A DNA stretch of 38,584 nucleotides from Deltaproteobacteria bacterium (GCA_031271165.1 JAISWF010000158.1:1-38584), one strand, 5' to 3'; counted from the first letter of the stretch, positions 24,533 to 33,500 are shown. Notes: generated from the letters alone by a model not told the origin. A program made the numbers and translations.

Positions 24533-25648
24533 ATGAAATATCCTAGTGCCATCGCCCATTGCCAGCCAGCACCGAAGACCAGTCCGATAGTCCTCCTCAA
24601 CCTTGACCGTACCTCCGACGAGGCCGCCGACATTGCCAGGCGCTATTTCGGACTGGAGGAGATTTGTGTCGTCGGAGTCGAAACCGGCCGAGTCAACCAG
24701 ACCTTTAAAGTCATTAACGGTCAAGGGCCCACTTATATCCTCCAGCGCCTCAACCCGATGTTTGGCGCTCATGAGGCCCTGGGCTGGAACCTGGCTGAAA
24801 TCAGCCGGACGCTGACCAAAGCCTCCCTGAAGTGCCCTGATCTGGTCAAGACTCTTGACGGCCAGACTCTATGTCTGGAGCCGAAAACCGGTCAGGCTTG
24901 GCGCCTTTCGACTTTTGTGGCCGGAAGGGCCCCTGAACCTCGATCCATTTCTGAAGCCCACCTGTCCGCCGAGCATTTAGGCCGCTGCCATACTGCTTTA
25001 AACCTGCCCACTCCCATTAATCTCATGGTTCTGCCGGATGACGGCGAAATGACCAACCAAAAACTTACCACCCGAAGTGACTTTGAACTGATAGCCGCCC
25101 GCTACCGCCATCACCCCAATCTCCCCAAAGTAATGCCGGAACTTACCCGAGGCATGCTATGCGCCGACTGGCTGCCGGCCAGGCCGTCCTTTCAGCGAAT
25201 CTTTCTGGCCAGAGACCTCGTCGTTCACCGCGACTGCAAACGCGACAACTTTCTTTTGGATTGCGACGGCTCAATGGCCATTATTGACTGGGACACCGTC
25301 GGGTATGGCGACCCCCTTTTGGACTTGGGCGAGATGTGCCGCTCCTGGGCCGTCTCCCCGACCAAACCCCATTTTAACGCCAGCCTGGCCAAGGCCTTGG
25401 TCGAAGGTTATCGGGCCACCGGACCAAATTTAGGCCCAGAGCACCTTAAACTCATCCCCACAGTAATCCGCGGACTTGCTCTAAACTTGGCCCGGCGATA
25501 TCTAACCGACTCTCTGGCCGAAACCTATTTTAAATGGGACCGGGAGACCTATCGCTCCCTGCACGAGCAAAACCTGATCCGGGGAGGGCTCTATCTGGAT
25601 CTGTCTGAAGAACTATTGGATCGTGAAATTGAACTTATGAACATTTAA
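24533..25648 (+). CDS. APH-fold phosphotransferase (sugar or choline kinase-like)
   Basis: This 371-aa protein has the aminoglycoside phosphotransferase/choline kinase fold. The Brenner motif HRDCKRDN lies near residue 235, followed by the metal-binding IDWDTVGYGDPLLDLGEM. The N-terminal half, with GRVNQTFKV (nucleotide loop) and TYILQRLN, resembles N-acetylhexosamine kinase-type members rather than resistance enzymes. The probable start is the ATG at 24533; a TTG two codons upstream is also possible, and the nearest AAGGAGG lies too far away to decide. The substrate is not readable. It stands 298 nt after the MEMO gene and 95 nt before the Usp gene, possibly in one transcript with the latter. 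Confidence 0.85.
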   Translation: MKYPSAIAHCQPAPKTSPIVLLNLDRTSDEAADIARRYFGLEEICVVGVETGRVNQTFKVINGQGPTYILQRLNPMFGAHEALGWNLAEISRTLTKASLKCPDLVKTLDGQTLCLEPKTGQAWRLSTFVAGRAPEPRSISEAHLSAEHLGRCHTALNLPTPINLMVLPDDGEMTNQKLTTRSDFELIAARYRHHPNLPKVMPELTRGMLCADWLPARPSFQRIFLARDLVVHRDCKRDNFLLDCDGSMAIIDWDTVGYGDPLLDLGEMCRSWAVSPTKPHFNASLAKALVEGYRATGPNLGPEHLKLIPTVIRGLALNLARRYLTDSLAETYFKWDRETYRSLHEQNLIRGGLYLDLSEELLDREIELMNI

Positions 25649-25743
25649 TTTTAAACATTAATTTGTTCTCAACCCCTACAATAAACAACGGGCCAACACC
25701 CACATCCAAGCAGGGCGTTGCGGCCGGATAAGAGAGGCAAACC

Positions 25744-26640
25744 GTGTTTTCCATCTCAGCCGTAGTCTGTGCCACCGACCTGTCGGAGGGCTCCAACAAA
25801 GCCATTCCTCTGGCCGCCTACATCGCCAAAGGCTTTGGCGCTAAACTGATCATTGCCCATATCATTGATCTGCCAGCCGTAACTCCTTACGGTGAAACCA
25901 TGGTCGATCCCCAGGAACTAAGAACCCGGGTCGAGCAGTCGACCAAGGCCCAGGTGTCCGACATATTGTCATCCGCCAACGTGGATTGGGAACTCCATAT
26001 TTCCATCGGTTACCCGGCCAAAGAAATCCAGCAAATAGTTACCGAATCCTCGGCCGGCCTTCTGGTAGCGGCCACCCACTCCCGAAGCGGCTTTGAAAGG
26101 CTCCTGTTAGGTTCCGTCAGCCGCAAGCTCATGTTTTCCTTGTCAGTCCCCTTTTTAATCGTCCCCGGCGCCCTTCCAGCTGAACGCTCCGCCTTGCACC
26201 AGGTGGAATCGCTCATGATCGCCTGTGATTTTTCCGATGACTCCGATATCGCCATTCAATGGGGTTTCGCTTTTGCCAAGGCTTTTTCAGCCAAACTGAC
26301 TTTGGCCACTGTCATTGAACACGGCCAGCTTGATCAAATTCTGACCGTTGACCCTCAAAAAGATCGGGCCGTGGCCCATCGCCTGGTTGACGAGCTGGCC
26401 GGAAAACTCCGGGACAAACTCCCCGAAGAACTCAAGACAACCACCTCCACTGTGGTTTTGGCTGGCCATCCCCACGAAGAAATCAACAAGTTTGCCATCC
26501 TCAACCACATTGACCTGATAGTCATGGGCGTCCATGGCCGAGGCTTTATTGAAAATCTCATGGTCGGCTCAACCACCGACCGCTTGGTCCGGCTGGGGCA
26601 GTTCCCAGTTCTGGCCGTTCGCACCGAACAGACCAAATAG
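25744..26640 (+). CDS. Tandem universal stress protein (UspA family)
   Basis: This 298-aa protein consists of two Usp domains. Each carries the ATP-binding G-2x-G-9x-G(S/T) type motif: SRSGFERLLLGSVS near residue 116-129 and GRGFIENLMVGSTT near 268-281. The N-terminal strand VVCATDLSEGS and the second VESLMIACDFSDDSD mark the domain starts. Tandem Usp proteins bind nucleotide and help survival under stress. The start is GTG with GAGAGG eight bases upstream. It ends in TAG; read-through would add ten residues before TAA. A strong bidirectional terminator follows 36 nt downstream. Confidence 0.93.
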   Translation: MFSISAVVCATDLSEGSNKAIPLAAYIAKGFGAKLIIAHIIDLPAVTPYGETMVDPQELRTRVEQSTKAQVSDILSSANVDWELHISIGYPAKEIQQIVTESSAGLLVAATHSRSGFERLLLGSVSRKLMFSLSVPFLIVPGALPAERSALHQVESLMIACDFSDDSDIAIQWGFAFAKAFSAKLTLATVIEHGQLDQILTVDPQKDRAVAHRLVDELAGKLRDKLPEELKTTTSTVVLAGHPHEEINKFAILNHIDLIVMGVHGRGFIENLMVGSTTDRLVRLGQFPVLAVRTEQTK

Positions 26641-26675
26641 CCTCGGCTGACCTGGCTAAACAAAGGAAAATAAAT

Positions 26676-26715
26676 TAAAAAGTCCCGCCAAAAGCTGTTT
26701 TTGGCGGGACTTTTT
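26676..26715. terminator. Bidirectional intrinsic terminator between uspA-type gene and cbiZ
   Basis: A long near-perfect hairpin (GTCCCGCCAAAA ... TTTTTGGCGGGAC) is flanked by five A on the left and five T on the right. It can therefore stop transcripts from both the plus-strand Usp gene and the convergent minus-strand cbiZ gene. Confidence 0.93.
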
Positions 26716-26756
26716 GAGTCAATACTTACCTGCTGGCCCAATCATTCTTTCTAAAA

Positions 26757-27980
26757 TTACGGCTTCCGCCACTTGTCGGCAAAGCCCATGGCCAAAGCTT
26801 TAGCGGCCATAGCTAAAAAACCGTCGTCGGAATTTTCCAACGGCCCCTGAGCCAGACGGAGGTGATACTTTTCAAAAAGGTCCAGCCTGCCCCCCGCCTC
26901 TACAGCCAGCAAAGCTCCTTGGCGGGCCATAACCTCGGCGTAAACTGACGACGGCAGAATTCCCCACTTGAATTTGTCTCTGACCGCCGCCATCGCCGCC
27001 ACCTGGGCAACATTCATCGGATCATAAAAAAGGCCTCGATAATTGTGGCGAAAAAGATCAGCCGTCTCTGGATCCAGATTATCCGCTACCCGGTCAATAA
27101 GAATCTCCTTGGGTAGCCCGAACCGCCCTGGAGACAGCTCGTTAAAACGCTCAAGATGAATTCTGACCGAGCTCTGGCGGTGAGCGGTCATGCCATTTTG
27201 CCGGATTAGAACCTCCTTTAAGGCTTCAATGACGCTTCTGGCAATGAGCTCACCGAGCTTGGAATGTTTGCCGGAGCTGGTTAACGCCGGCAGGGAATCC
27301 GACAGACGGGCCGCTACCCCGATCTGGTCGGTCCCCGTCCCGGTGGCCAGGCCAGACGAATAACGGGAGTTGACATTGAGCTCCTGGAGAGCGACGCTTT
27401 TGGCTTCCGTGGCCGTTATAATGGACCTGGCCAAGGCTCCTGGGGTCAAGGCTCGGTTCATAAAAAGAAGGATATTAATGGTCCCGGCGTTGGGATTGGG
27501 ACTTGGGTCGGAAATATTATCGGCCGGCGCAGGCAACTGCTCCCCCTCTTGGGTTCTCGGCAGGGCTTCATAACCGTTGGGGCCTTCCCAACCATAGGCT
27601 GGGTCCCCAGCCCGGCCAGCGTTTCCCTCCACTCCGCCGGTTACCGCCGCTACGACCGTTAAATCTCGGAATGAAAGCTCCCTGAAGGCGGCTAGTCTCA
27701 TGTTGGCGGCGGTGCCCAAAAGGGCGCACCGCTCAGCCGGGAGGCCAAAATCAGTGCAAATGCTCCGATGATAGTCTTCCGGGGCCACTGCCGCCACCAA
27801 CCCATGGGAATGTCCGGCCGGCTCACAGCTCTGATGATTACCCAAATACTCCAAATCTGTTCTTTGACCACCACCAGCCCGGCAAGTGGTCAAAACGAGG
27901 TGCGGAACCAATAGTTTTCCGTAAATCAGTTTATCAACTCTATAAAGTTCCAAACCGTCGTAATATTTTCCAATTAGCAT
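26757..27980 (-). CDS. cbiZ: Adenosylcobinamide amidohydrolase CbiZ with C-terminal extension
   Basis: CbiZ cleaves the aminopropanol side chain of (adenosyl)cobinamide to give cobyric acid, allowing salvage of foreign corrinoids. The family core is clear: VAAVTGGVEGNAGRAGDPA near residue 125-143, NILLFMNRALTPGALARSI, ITATEAKSVALQELNV and GLATGTGTDQIGVA, then GKHSKLGELIARSVIEALKE. I chose the ATG at 27980 because a perfect GGAGG lies just upstream; that gives 407 aa. The last roughly 165 residues extend beyond the core and I do not recognise them. No cobalamin riboswitch is evident upstream. Corrinoid salvage fits a cell with pyrrolysine machinery, since Pyl-containing methyltransferases work with corrinoid proteins. 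Confidence 0.88.
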   Translation of the reverse strand: MLIGKYYDGLELYRVDKLIYGKLLVPHLVLTTCRAGGGQRTDLEYLGNHQSCEPAGHSHGLVAAVAPEDYHRSICTDFGLPAERCALLGTAANMRLAAFRELSFRDLTVVAAVTGGVEGNAGRAGDPAYGWEGPNGYEALPRTQEGEQLPAPADNISDPSPNPNAGTINILLFMNRALTPGALARSIITATEAKSVALQELNVNSRYSSGLATGTGTDQIGVAARLSDSLPALTSSGKHSKLGELIARSVIEALKEVLIRQNGMTAHRQSSVRIHLERFNELSPGRFGLPKEILIDRVADNLDPETADLFRHNYRGLFYDPMNVAQVAAMAAVRDKFKWGILPSSVYAEVMARQGALLAVEAGGRLDLFEKYHLRLAQGPLENSDDGFLAMAAKALAMGFADKWRKP

Positions 27981-28771
27981 GACTCCTCCGGCCGTTGATG
28001 TCTTAATCAAGTACTTAAATAAATAAAAATACTCCCCTTGCCAATATTTCCGCCGCCAAGGACCTATCAGCCCCAGACAAGACCATCCAATCACAACTAG
28101 CTACTTGGTCAAACCCCTAGTCGCCGGCCTCTTTTAAGCCCAATAATGGCCTAAAACCCAGGCCCTCGCCAAAACCTGGATTTTCAAAAAAGGACTGGTT
28201 ATTGGGGTTCCAACCAAGGCTGGCGGCGGATATACAATTTTCGGCCTTCTGACGTCCTTGTGGCCGCCGGCTTCAGAGGGAGACTGACGAGCTTGGCCCA
28301 GAAAAAAAATTATGGGCCTAATTTTAGGCCAATTTTTTTAAGCCCAATCAACGCTCCAACAATTATATTTTCCACTTGACGTCAGCCGAGTTCTGATTTA
28401 ATATACCTCCAGATTTTGAGAGGGACCGGATTTCTCGTCTTATTATTTGTTTTAATTAGTCTGTCCATTTACTTTGTCAATATAGTGTTAAAAACAAGTC
28501 TTTTTACTTTTAAGCCAACTTTATCATTGACAGCTTGAGTGCCCAACTGTTTAAAACAGTTTTTGATTAGTTTGTCCAGGAGCTTTACTCAGTAAACTGC
28601 GTTAATTGTTAGCCCAAGCTGGCTGGCCAACCAAAATAATTTTTTTATCTTTTGTTTTTTTATTTAGGTGTTTTCCCAATTAATACAGTCTTGTTCTTTC
28701 TCAGCTTGTTTTAAATCATTAACCAATGATTACAAGCAATTTCTGCTCTCTTTAGAGCTAAAGAGGTTAAA
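27981..28771. other. Long AT-rich divergent intergenic region
   Basis: This stretch of about 790 nt separates cbiZ (minus) from the small secreted protein gene (plus). It is increasingly AT-rich from about 28310 onward. It should contain promoters for both genes. I found no ORF with coding character and no recognisable riboswitch. Confidence 0.5.
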
Positions 28772-29152
28772 ATGACCAAAATCGTCTCCAGCCTTTTGTC
28801 CTTATTTGCAGCCATCGTTTTTTGTTCTTCCTTGGCCATGGCTCAAGTGCCTCAATTGCCTGATGCCCCCGTGACCGACGCTGACATTGATCTTTTCATT
28901 AAACTAAGTGAAACCGATGCCAACGGCCAAGCTCAACTCTTGTCCACCCAGGCTGACCCAACTAAGGCTTCAGTTGCCTACAATAAAATCGTCGTGGTTG
29001 CGACCTACTTTTCTCAAAACATGGACACCGCCACTCTCAAGACTGCTCTTAGCGCCAACCCAGCGATGACAATCTCCGATGAGGATCTGGCAGTGATCGA
29101 AGCTCGCAAAGCCGATGTTGTTGCGGCTTTCAAAAAGTTGACCGGACTTTGA
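28772..29152 (+). CDS. Small secreted protein of unknown function
   Basis: I do not recognise this 126-aa protein. It has a textbook signal peptide: Lys3, a hydrophobic core SLLSLFAAIVFCSSLA and a probable cleavage after AMA at about residue 24. The mature part of about 100 residues is acidic, without cysteine, and predicted by eye to be mostly helical (DADIDLFIKLSE, SVAYNKIVVVATYFSQN, EDLAVIEARKADVVAAFKKL). AAAGAGG precedes the ATG. It stands alone, with long AT-rich DNA upstream and a strong terminator downstream, which suggests its own well-expressed transcript. A periplasmic binding or chaperone-like helical protein is possible, but that is a guess. Confidence 0.88.
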   Translation: MTKIVSSLLSLFAAIVFCSSLAMAQVPQLPDAPVTDADIDLFIKLSETDANGQAQLLSTQADPTKASVAYNKIVVVATYFSQNMDTATLKTALSANPAMTISDEDLAVIEARKADVVAAFKKLTGL

Positions 29153-29214
29153 TTAAATAACGGCCCGGGCCGGCCTTGGGCTTGACCGGACTATATTTTA
29201 AGCTTTTGATTACC

Positions 29215-29254
29215 CGACGGGTTGTGGCCAAGGCCTCAACCCGTCGTTTTTTTT
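29215..29254 (+). terminator. Intrinsic terminator of the small secreted protein gene
   Basis: CGACGGGTTG (29215-29224) pairs perfectly with CAACCCGTCG (29237-29246), and the 12-nt loop can itself pair (GGCC/GGCC). Eight T follow. It lies about 60 nt after the stop codon. Confidence 0.95.
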
Positions 29255-29364
29255 CGTCCCGCCCCAGGCTCTGGAGAGATACTTGGCCTTAAGTCCTTAA
29301 CCTTGGCTTTTGAGCGGTGGTTAAGTGAGCCAGCCTTTTCAGCTCTTTGAGCTGAATCCATGAA

Positions 29365-29475
29365 TGATCGACCAGTAAAAAGTCTATTTTTTCGTTTTTG
29401 TCATTTTTAACTTCTTGATATTACTGACAAAAAATTTAAGAATTCAGGTTTTTGAGGGTTTTTACCGGTTGATCA
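29365..29475 (+). mobile_element. MITE-like 111-bp element, copy A
   Basis: The element begins TGATCGACCAGTAAAAA and ends TTTTTACCGGTTGATCA, which are imperfect inverted repeats of each other over 17 bp. It is AT-rich inside and has no coding capacity. TGAA occurs immediately on both sides (29361-29364 and 29476-29479), a possible 4-bp target duplication. By hand alignment it matches the reverse complement of 38474-38584 at about 90 of 111 positions without gaps. The mobilising transposase is not in the window. Confidence 0.8.
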
Positions 29476-29616
29476 TGAATGCAACCAAAGCAGCGGCCTT
29501 AAGCTGGGACCCAATGCATTTTCGGAGTGTCTTATTTCGGCCGGGCCAGCCAGTTAGAACGCCTCAGGCCCCAAAAGGCGCAGTTAGCCTGATCTTTGGC
29601 CATTGGGCGGCCCCAG

Positions 29617-29676
29617 AACTTTTAGAGTAACTTTTCAAGCAACTTCTTAAGCAATTTTTTAAGTTACTTCTTGAGT
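29617..29676. repeat. 12-bp imperfect tandem repeat, five copies
   Basis: Units are AACTTTTAGAGT, AACTTTTCAAGC, AACTTCTTAAGC, AATTTTTTAAGT and TACTTCTTGAGT. They share a consensus close to AACTTCTTAAGY. The array follows copy A of the 111-bp element by about 140 nt. Confidence 0.8.
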
Positions 29677-29979
29677 AAGCAGAGGTCAAAATTTTAAATA
29701 TAAATTTATTTGGCCGCCTCCTTAAGCAAGGGGGCAGACTTTGAGAAGCTCTGGGGCCGGGGAAGCTCTAAACTGGGGCAGAAAACTTGGGCGGGGCTGG
29801 AGAATAGATCGCTTTTTTGGCGGGCCTTTTGGACCAATTGACCAATGGACCAAGGCCGCTTTTTTTAGTCTCATCCCACAATTAAAACAGCTTGGCCAAC
29901 CGGGGGACAGGCTTATCCAAACCATTTTTGAAAACTGCCTCCATTTGAGGCCAGCGCCATTGGGCTCTGTCAAACAGGC

Positions 29980-31383
29980 TCAGCCGGCCGCTTGAAGGCT
30001 GGTCACTGAGGCGACCCCCAAAGCGCATTCTCTGGCCAACTCGTTGATCTGAGCCTCATCTTCGCCTTCAACCATAACCCTGACCACCGGCTCGGTCCCC
30101 GAAGGTCTCAATAGTACCCGCCCTCGCCGGCCCAGCCGGTCGGCCACATTTTGGACCAAAGCGGCAACTTGGGGATGGACCGCCGCCTCAGTTGGTCTGG
30201 CGACCGGAACATTTAAAAGGACTTGGGGCATGAGGGTAATCAAGGAAGCCAAATCCCTCAGCGAGCGGCCGGTGATTTTCATGATCGCCAGGGTCTGGAG
30301 AGCCGCCAGGGTCCCATCTCCGGTGGTGGCGTGATCCAAAAAGATCAGGTGCCCGCTCTTTTCGCCCCCGAAATTAAGCTGCTCCCGCCGGAGACACTCA
30401 GCCACGTAACGGTCGCCGACAGCGGTGCGCAGCATCTTGATAGACTCTTTCTCCAGGGCCAACTCCAGGCCCATGTTGCTCATGACGGTAGTGGCAATGG
30501 TGCTGCAATTTAGTTCGCCCTGGTTTTTCAGGTGGACCGCACACAGATACATGATCTGGTCGCCATCAACCACTTCACCCCGGTGATCGATAAAAATGGC
30601 CCTATCCGCATCCCCGTCCAGAGTAACTCCCAAATCGGCGTGGACCTCCAGGACCTTTTCGGCACAGACCTCAGGGTGCAGGGACCCCAAACCCCGGTTG
30701 ATATTAAAGCCGTCGGGATTGACCCCCAAAAGATGGACCTGGGCCCCCAGTTCCTCAAAAACGGCTGGAGCGGACTTGTAGGCCGCTCCGTTGGCACAAT
30801 CCAAAACAATGGTTATGCCCTCAAGATTCAAAGCCTTGGGAAAAGTAGCCTTCAAGGCCACCACGTAGCGGCCCACGGCGTCATGGATTCGGCAGGCCCG
30901 GCCGACAGCCTCACTTTTGGCCCTTTGCTGATCCAAAAGGGCCTTGTCGACCATCAGCCTTTCCAGCCTCGCCTCGGTCGCATCTGGCAGCTTATAGCCC
31001 TGCCCGTCAAAAATCTTAAGGCCATTGTCCTGGAAAGGATTGTGGGAGGCCGATATGACCAAGCCGGCATCGGCCCTGGTGCTGGCAGTCAGATTAGCCA
31101 GACCAGGGGTTGGCAAAATATCGGCCAAAAATACGTCCCCACCCTGACTCATAACCCCGGCGGCCACCGCTACCGAAAGCATGTCGCCAGAAAGGCGGGT
31201 GTCCTGCCCTATAACCACCTTGGGCCGGCGGGTGAGCTGGCGATCGGCCTGAAACAAATAGGTCAGAGCTCGGCCCAGAGAAAGAGCAGTCTCGGCGGTC
31301 ATGGGGGCTTGGTTGACGACCCCGCGGATGCCATCGGTACCAAATAAAAATCTGGTATTTTGTTCGTGTATTGATTCGCTCAT
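29980..31383 (-). CDS. glmM: Phosphoglucosamine mutase
   Basis: GlmM interconverts glucosamine-6-phosphate and glucosamine-1-phosphate, feeding UDP-GlcNAc for peptidoglycan and lipopolysaccharide. Visible motifs are LFGTDGIRG at the N-terminus, the phosphoserine loop GLVISASHNPFQDNG near residues 95-110, the metal loop LDGDADRAIF near 240, GEKSGHLIF near 325 and the phosphate-binding RPSGTEPVVRVM near 425. I prefer the ATG at 31383 (467 aa); a TTG at 31395 overlapping the cdaR stop is also possible, and no clear Shine-Dalgarno decides between them. It directly follows cdaR, giving the conserved cdaA-cdaR-glmM order in which CdaR and GlmM modulate the cyclase. Confidence 0.96.
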   Translation of the reverse strand: MSESIHEQNTRFLFGTDGIRGVVNQAPMTAETALSLGRALTYLFQADRQLTRRPKVVIGQDTRLSGDMLSVAVAAGVMSQGGDVFLADILPTPGLANLTASTRADAGLVISASHNPFQDNGLKIFDGQGYKLPDATEARLERLMVDKALLDQQRAKSEAVGRACRIHDAVGRYVVALKATFPKALNLEGITIVLDCANGAAYKSAPAVFEELGAQVHLLGVNPDGFNINRGLGSLHPEVCAEKVLEVHADLGVTLDGDADRAIFIDHRGEVVDGDQIMYLCAVHLKNQGELNCSTIATTVMSNMGLELALEKESIKMLRTAVGDRYVAECLRREQLNFGGEKSGHLIFLDHATTGDGTLAALQTLAIMKITGRSLRDLASLITLMPQVLLNVPVARPTEAAVHPQVAALVQNVADRLGRRGRVLLRPSGTEPVVRVMVEGEDEAQINELARECALGVASVTSLQAAG

Positions 31384-31391
31384 CGGTTCGC

Positions 31392-32501
31392 TCAATGGGG
31401 CCCCCCATCCAACCGGTCGGAAGACGGGGTCCTGGAATTTTCCTCTGGCCGTTCCTGGGAGGCCGCCTCAGGAGCGGGAGAAGCCGGTGCGGGAACGCTA
31501 CTAACCGGCGCCACCGCCTCACCGGCTTGAGGCTCTTTAGGGGGCGGGGCAACCCAACTGACAGTAATCCGGGCTGGGTTAGTGCCGGTAATTCTGATCG
31601 CCTGGTTGGCATTGGCCGATTCAACTACCACTGGAAGAGATTTGCGCCGCTTCAGAGTCGCGGGGTCGACCGTAACCGTAACCGTAATTCCGCCGTCAGA
31701 GCCTAAGGGGGGGTCAGGAAGATTCATTGGCCATTGTACGCTCACCGCCACCTCCTGAGGCCGGAAAACCACGTTTTGAGCCTCAGGTCCAAAGCTCGCC
31801 GAGTCCGAGAGTTTGACCGGGACGTCAAAGGTTAGGTTTTTATATTTGATTTCCACCTCCGGGGTCACCTTAAACTCAACTGGTCTAACGGTCAGCCAGG
31901 TGTCGAGACCTGAAGCTTGAGCCCTTAAAACCAGCGTTACTCCGGGGCCATTGACATAGTCCCAGACAAAGGGGCTGGTGGAGAGTTCGGCAATGTTTTC
32001 CAAACGGTTAGAGGGACCGATCAAAATCGCCTCTGGGGGATCCACCTTCAGGGTCCCCTTCCTTTCCAGAAAAGTCTTAAGCGTCCCCTGCTCGGGCACT
32101 TTGACCGGGACAGTTTTCTCAATAAAACCGTAGGCCTCAAAAACGAGCTCTTCGGGGGTGATGCGAGAAATATGCACCCCCCGGGGGAGAAGTTGGCTGA
32201 TGGCCTCGCGATCAATTGGTTTACGGTTAGAACCGGCGACAACGTCAGAAAAATCAAGCCTTAAAACCGGACGGCGGTCGGTAAATATTTTAGCCTGGGC
32301 CGTATTGGCCTCGACCCTGACATTGATGGCATCGGGAATATTGTCGTCTAAGGCGACATTGGAGGGCAGCTCGTTAAAAACTAAAGAAAAGGACAGATCA
32401 TGGGTGCTAGTATTCTGACCGGAGACCCGAAGCCAGAATAAAAAGCTTAAAATCAATGACAGGATGATGACCGGAAATTTATTGCGAAGAAAATTGGTCA
32501 T
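31392..32501 (-). CDS. cdaR: CdaR/YbbR-domain regulator of the diadenylate cyclase
   Basis: CdaR is a single-pass membrane protein whose extracytoplasmic YbbR domains modulate the c-di-AMP cyclase CdaA. The ATG at 32501 gives 369 aa with a short basic start and one membrane helix (FPVIILSLILSFLFWLRV). Three or so YbbR-type beta repeats follow (for example VKVPEQGTLKTFLERKGTLKVDPPEAILIGPS). The last 50 residues are Pro/Ala/Glu-rich and probably disordered. An in-frame TTG at 32552 lies inside a terminator-like hairpin and is unlikely as start. It sits between cdaA and glmM. Confidence 0.9.
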   Translation of the reverse strand: MTNFLRNKFPVIILSLILSFLFWLRVSGQNTSTHDLSFSLVFNELPSNVALDDNIPDAINVRVEANTAQAKIFTDRRPVLRLDFSDVVAGSNRKPIDREAISQLLPRGVHISRITPEELVFEAYGFIEKTVPVKVPEQGTLKTFLERKGTLKVDPPEAILIGPSNRLENIAELSTSPFVWDYVNGPGVTLVLRAQASGLDTWLTVRPVEFKVTPEVEIKYKNLTFDVPVKLSDSASFGPEAQNVVFRPQEVAVSVQWPMNLPDPPLGSDGGITVTVTVDPATLKRRKSLPVVVESANANQAIRITGTNPARITVSWVAPPPKEPQAGEAVAPVSSVPAPASPAPEAASQERPEENSRTPSSDRLDGGPH

Positions 32502-32538
32502 GGATAAAGTGGTTGCCTTGTATTTTTTACCCGCTCGG

Positions 32539-32558
32539 AAAAAGCCGCCCAAGGCGGC
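32539..32558 (-). terminator. Terminator-like hairpin between cdaA and cdaR
   Basis: Reading the minus strand, GCCGCC (32558-32553), a short loop, then GGCGGC (32549-32544) is followed by TTTTT. It lies 20 nt after the cdaA stop and before the preferred cdaR ATG, so it could attenuate the distal part of the operon. Confidence 0.6.
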
Positions 32559-32577
32559 GGGATTATGCAGCCAGCGA

Positions 32578-33396
32578 TTACGACTTTTTGACCACGCCCT
32601 TGGCTGGAGAACTGCCGGTCTTGTCCTTTTTAACCTTCATGCCCATGTTGCTCAGGAGGCGGTCCCGAAGACTGGCGGCCCCCATCATGACTTCCACTTC
32701 ACCATTGCGGACCAAAGAAACCAGGCCCCGCTCCTCGGAGACCACAACTATTAAAGAATCTGACTCCCTTGATAAGCCGATGGCCGCCCGGTGACGGGTC
32801 CCAAAGAATTTGGCCACGTTATCCTCCGATGGCAAAAGAGGCAGAAAACAGCCAGCCGCCGCCAAACGGCCCTCCCGAATGATCACCGCTCCATCGTGAA
32901 GTGGGGCGTGAGTGTTGAAAATAGCCAACAACAAGCGATCGGAGACGACCGAGCCCAGCTTGGCCCCAGCCTCAATATACTCTCCAAGACTTACATGACG
33001 CTCAAAAGCTATCAAAGCCCCAATGCGGTTTTCAGCCATAAAAAAGGCCGCTCTGACCACTTCGTTGACGGCATCAAAGACGACCGGACTGGTTTTCGAA
33101 AATGAAAAACGCCCCATCCTGGCCAAACCCCGCCTAATGTCAACGGCAAACAGGATCACCAACACGGTAAAGATGTTGGTCATAAGGTTGGACATCAGAA
33201 AGCTTAGGGTCAGAAGCTGAAAATAGCCGGCCAAAAGGTAGGTCAGAACCAAAAGGGCCAGTCCCAAAAGCACCTGTCCGCTTCTGGTTCCTCTGACCAG
33301 CATGATGACGTTATAAATTATCACCGCCACCAAGATGATGTCGGCGTAATCCTCCTTGCGCATGACGGCTACGGTGTCGATAATTGAGTTAAGCAT
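32578..33396 (-). CDS. cdaA: Diadenylate cyclase (c-di-AMP synthase)
   Basis: CdaA makes cyclic di-AMP from two ATP. The 272-aa protein has three N-terminal membrane helices (about 18-34, 42-57 and 62-84) and a cytoplasmic DAC domain with the two catalytic signatures DGA (168-170, in HAPLHDGAVIIREG) and GTRHRAA (199-205). SDSLIVVVSEE near 211 completes the active-site region. The last 30 residues are basic. The gene is preceded by folP (104 nt) and followed by cdaR and glmM, the classic c-di-AMP/cell-wall precursor arrangement. Confidence 0.95.
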   Translation of the reverse strand: MLNSIIDTVAVMRKEDYADIILVAVIIYNVIMLVRGTRSGQVLLGLALLVLTYLLAGYFQLLTLSFLMSNLMTNIFTVLVILFAVDIRRGLARMGRFSFSKTSPVVFDAVNEVVRAAFFMAENRIGALIAFERHVSLGEYIEAGAKLGSVVSDRLLLAIFNTHAPLHDGAVIIREGRLAAAGCFLPLLPSEDNVAKFFGTRHRAAIGLSRESDSLIVVVSEERGLVSLVRNGEVEVMMGAASLRDRLLSNMGMKVKKDKTGSSPAKGVVKKS

Positions 33397-33500
33397 TATC
33401 TTTCACCGTTTCAATGGGCTGCTGCCAGCTCGGCCGCATCCGCTGCCGACGACGAACAAGGCGCCGGTATTGACCAGAGCGCTTATGTCCACCCAGGAGT

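Larger units (their letters stand above)
29153..29979. other. Intergenic region with terminator, MITE-like element and 12-bp repeats
   Basis: No gene is supported in these 827 nt. In order it holds a strong terminator (29215-29254), a 111-bp inverted-repeat element (29365-29475) and five 12-bp imperfect tandem units (29617-29676). Two short frames here start inside the element or run through its GC-rich right side and look like chance. Confidence 0.6.

Noticed and set aside
27981-28400. Cobalamin riboswitch upstream of cbiZ
   Set aside because: I looked for the conserved B12-box-like core on the minus strand and found none; the GGAGG site alone is clear.
29415-29630. 71-codon plus frame
   Set aside because: It begins inside the 111-bp repeat element and ends in the 12-bp array; it has no coding character.
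30532-31347. 271-codon plus-strand open frame opposite glmM
   Set aside because: It lies entirely antisense to a clear glmM gene and has no recognisable motifs; GC-rich codon use creates such shadows.
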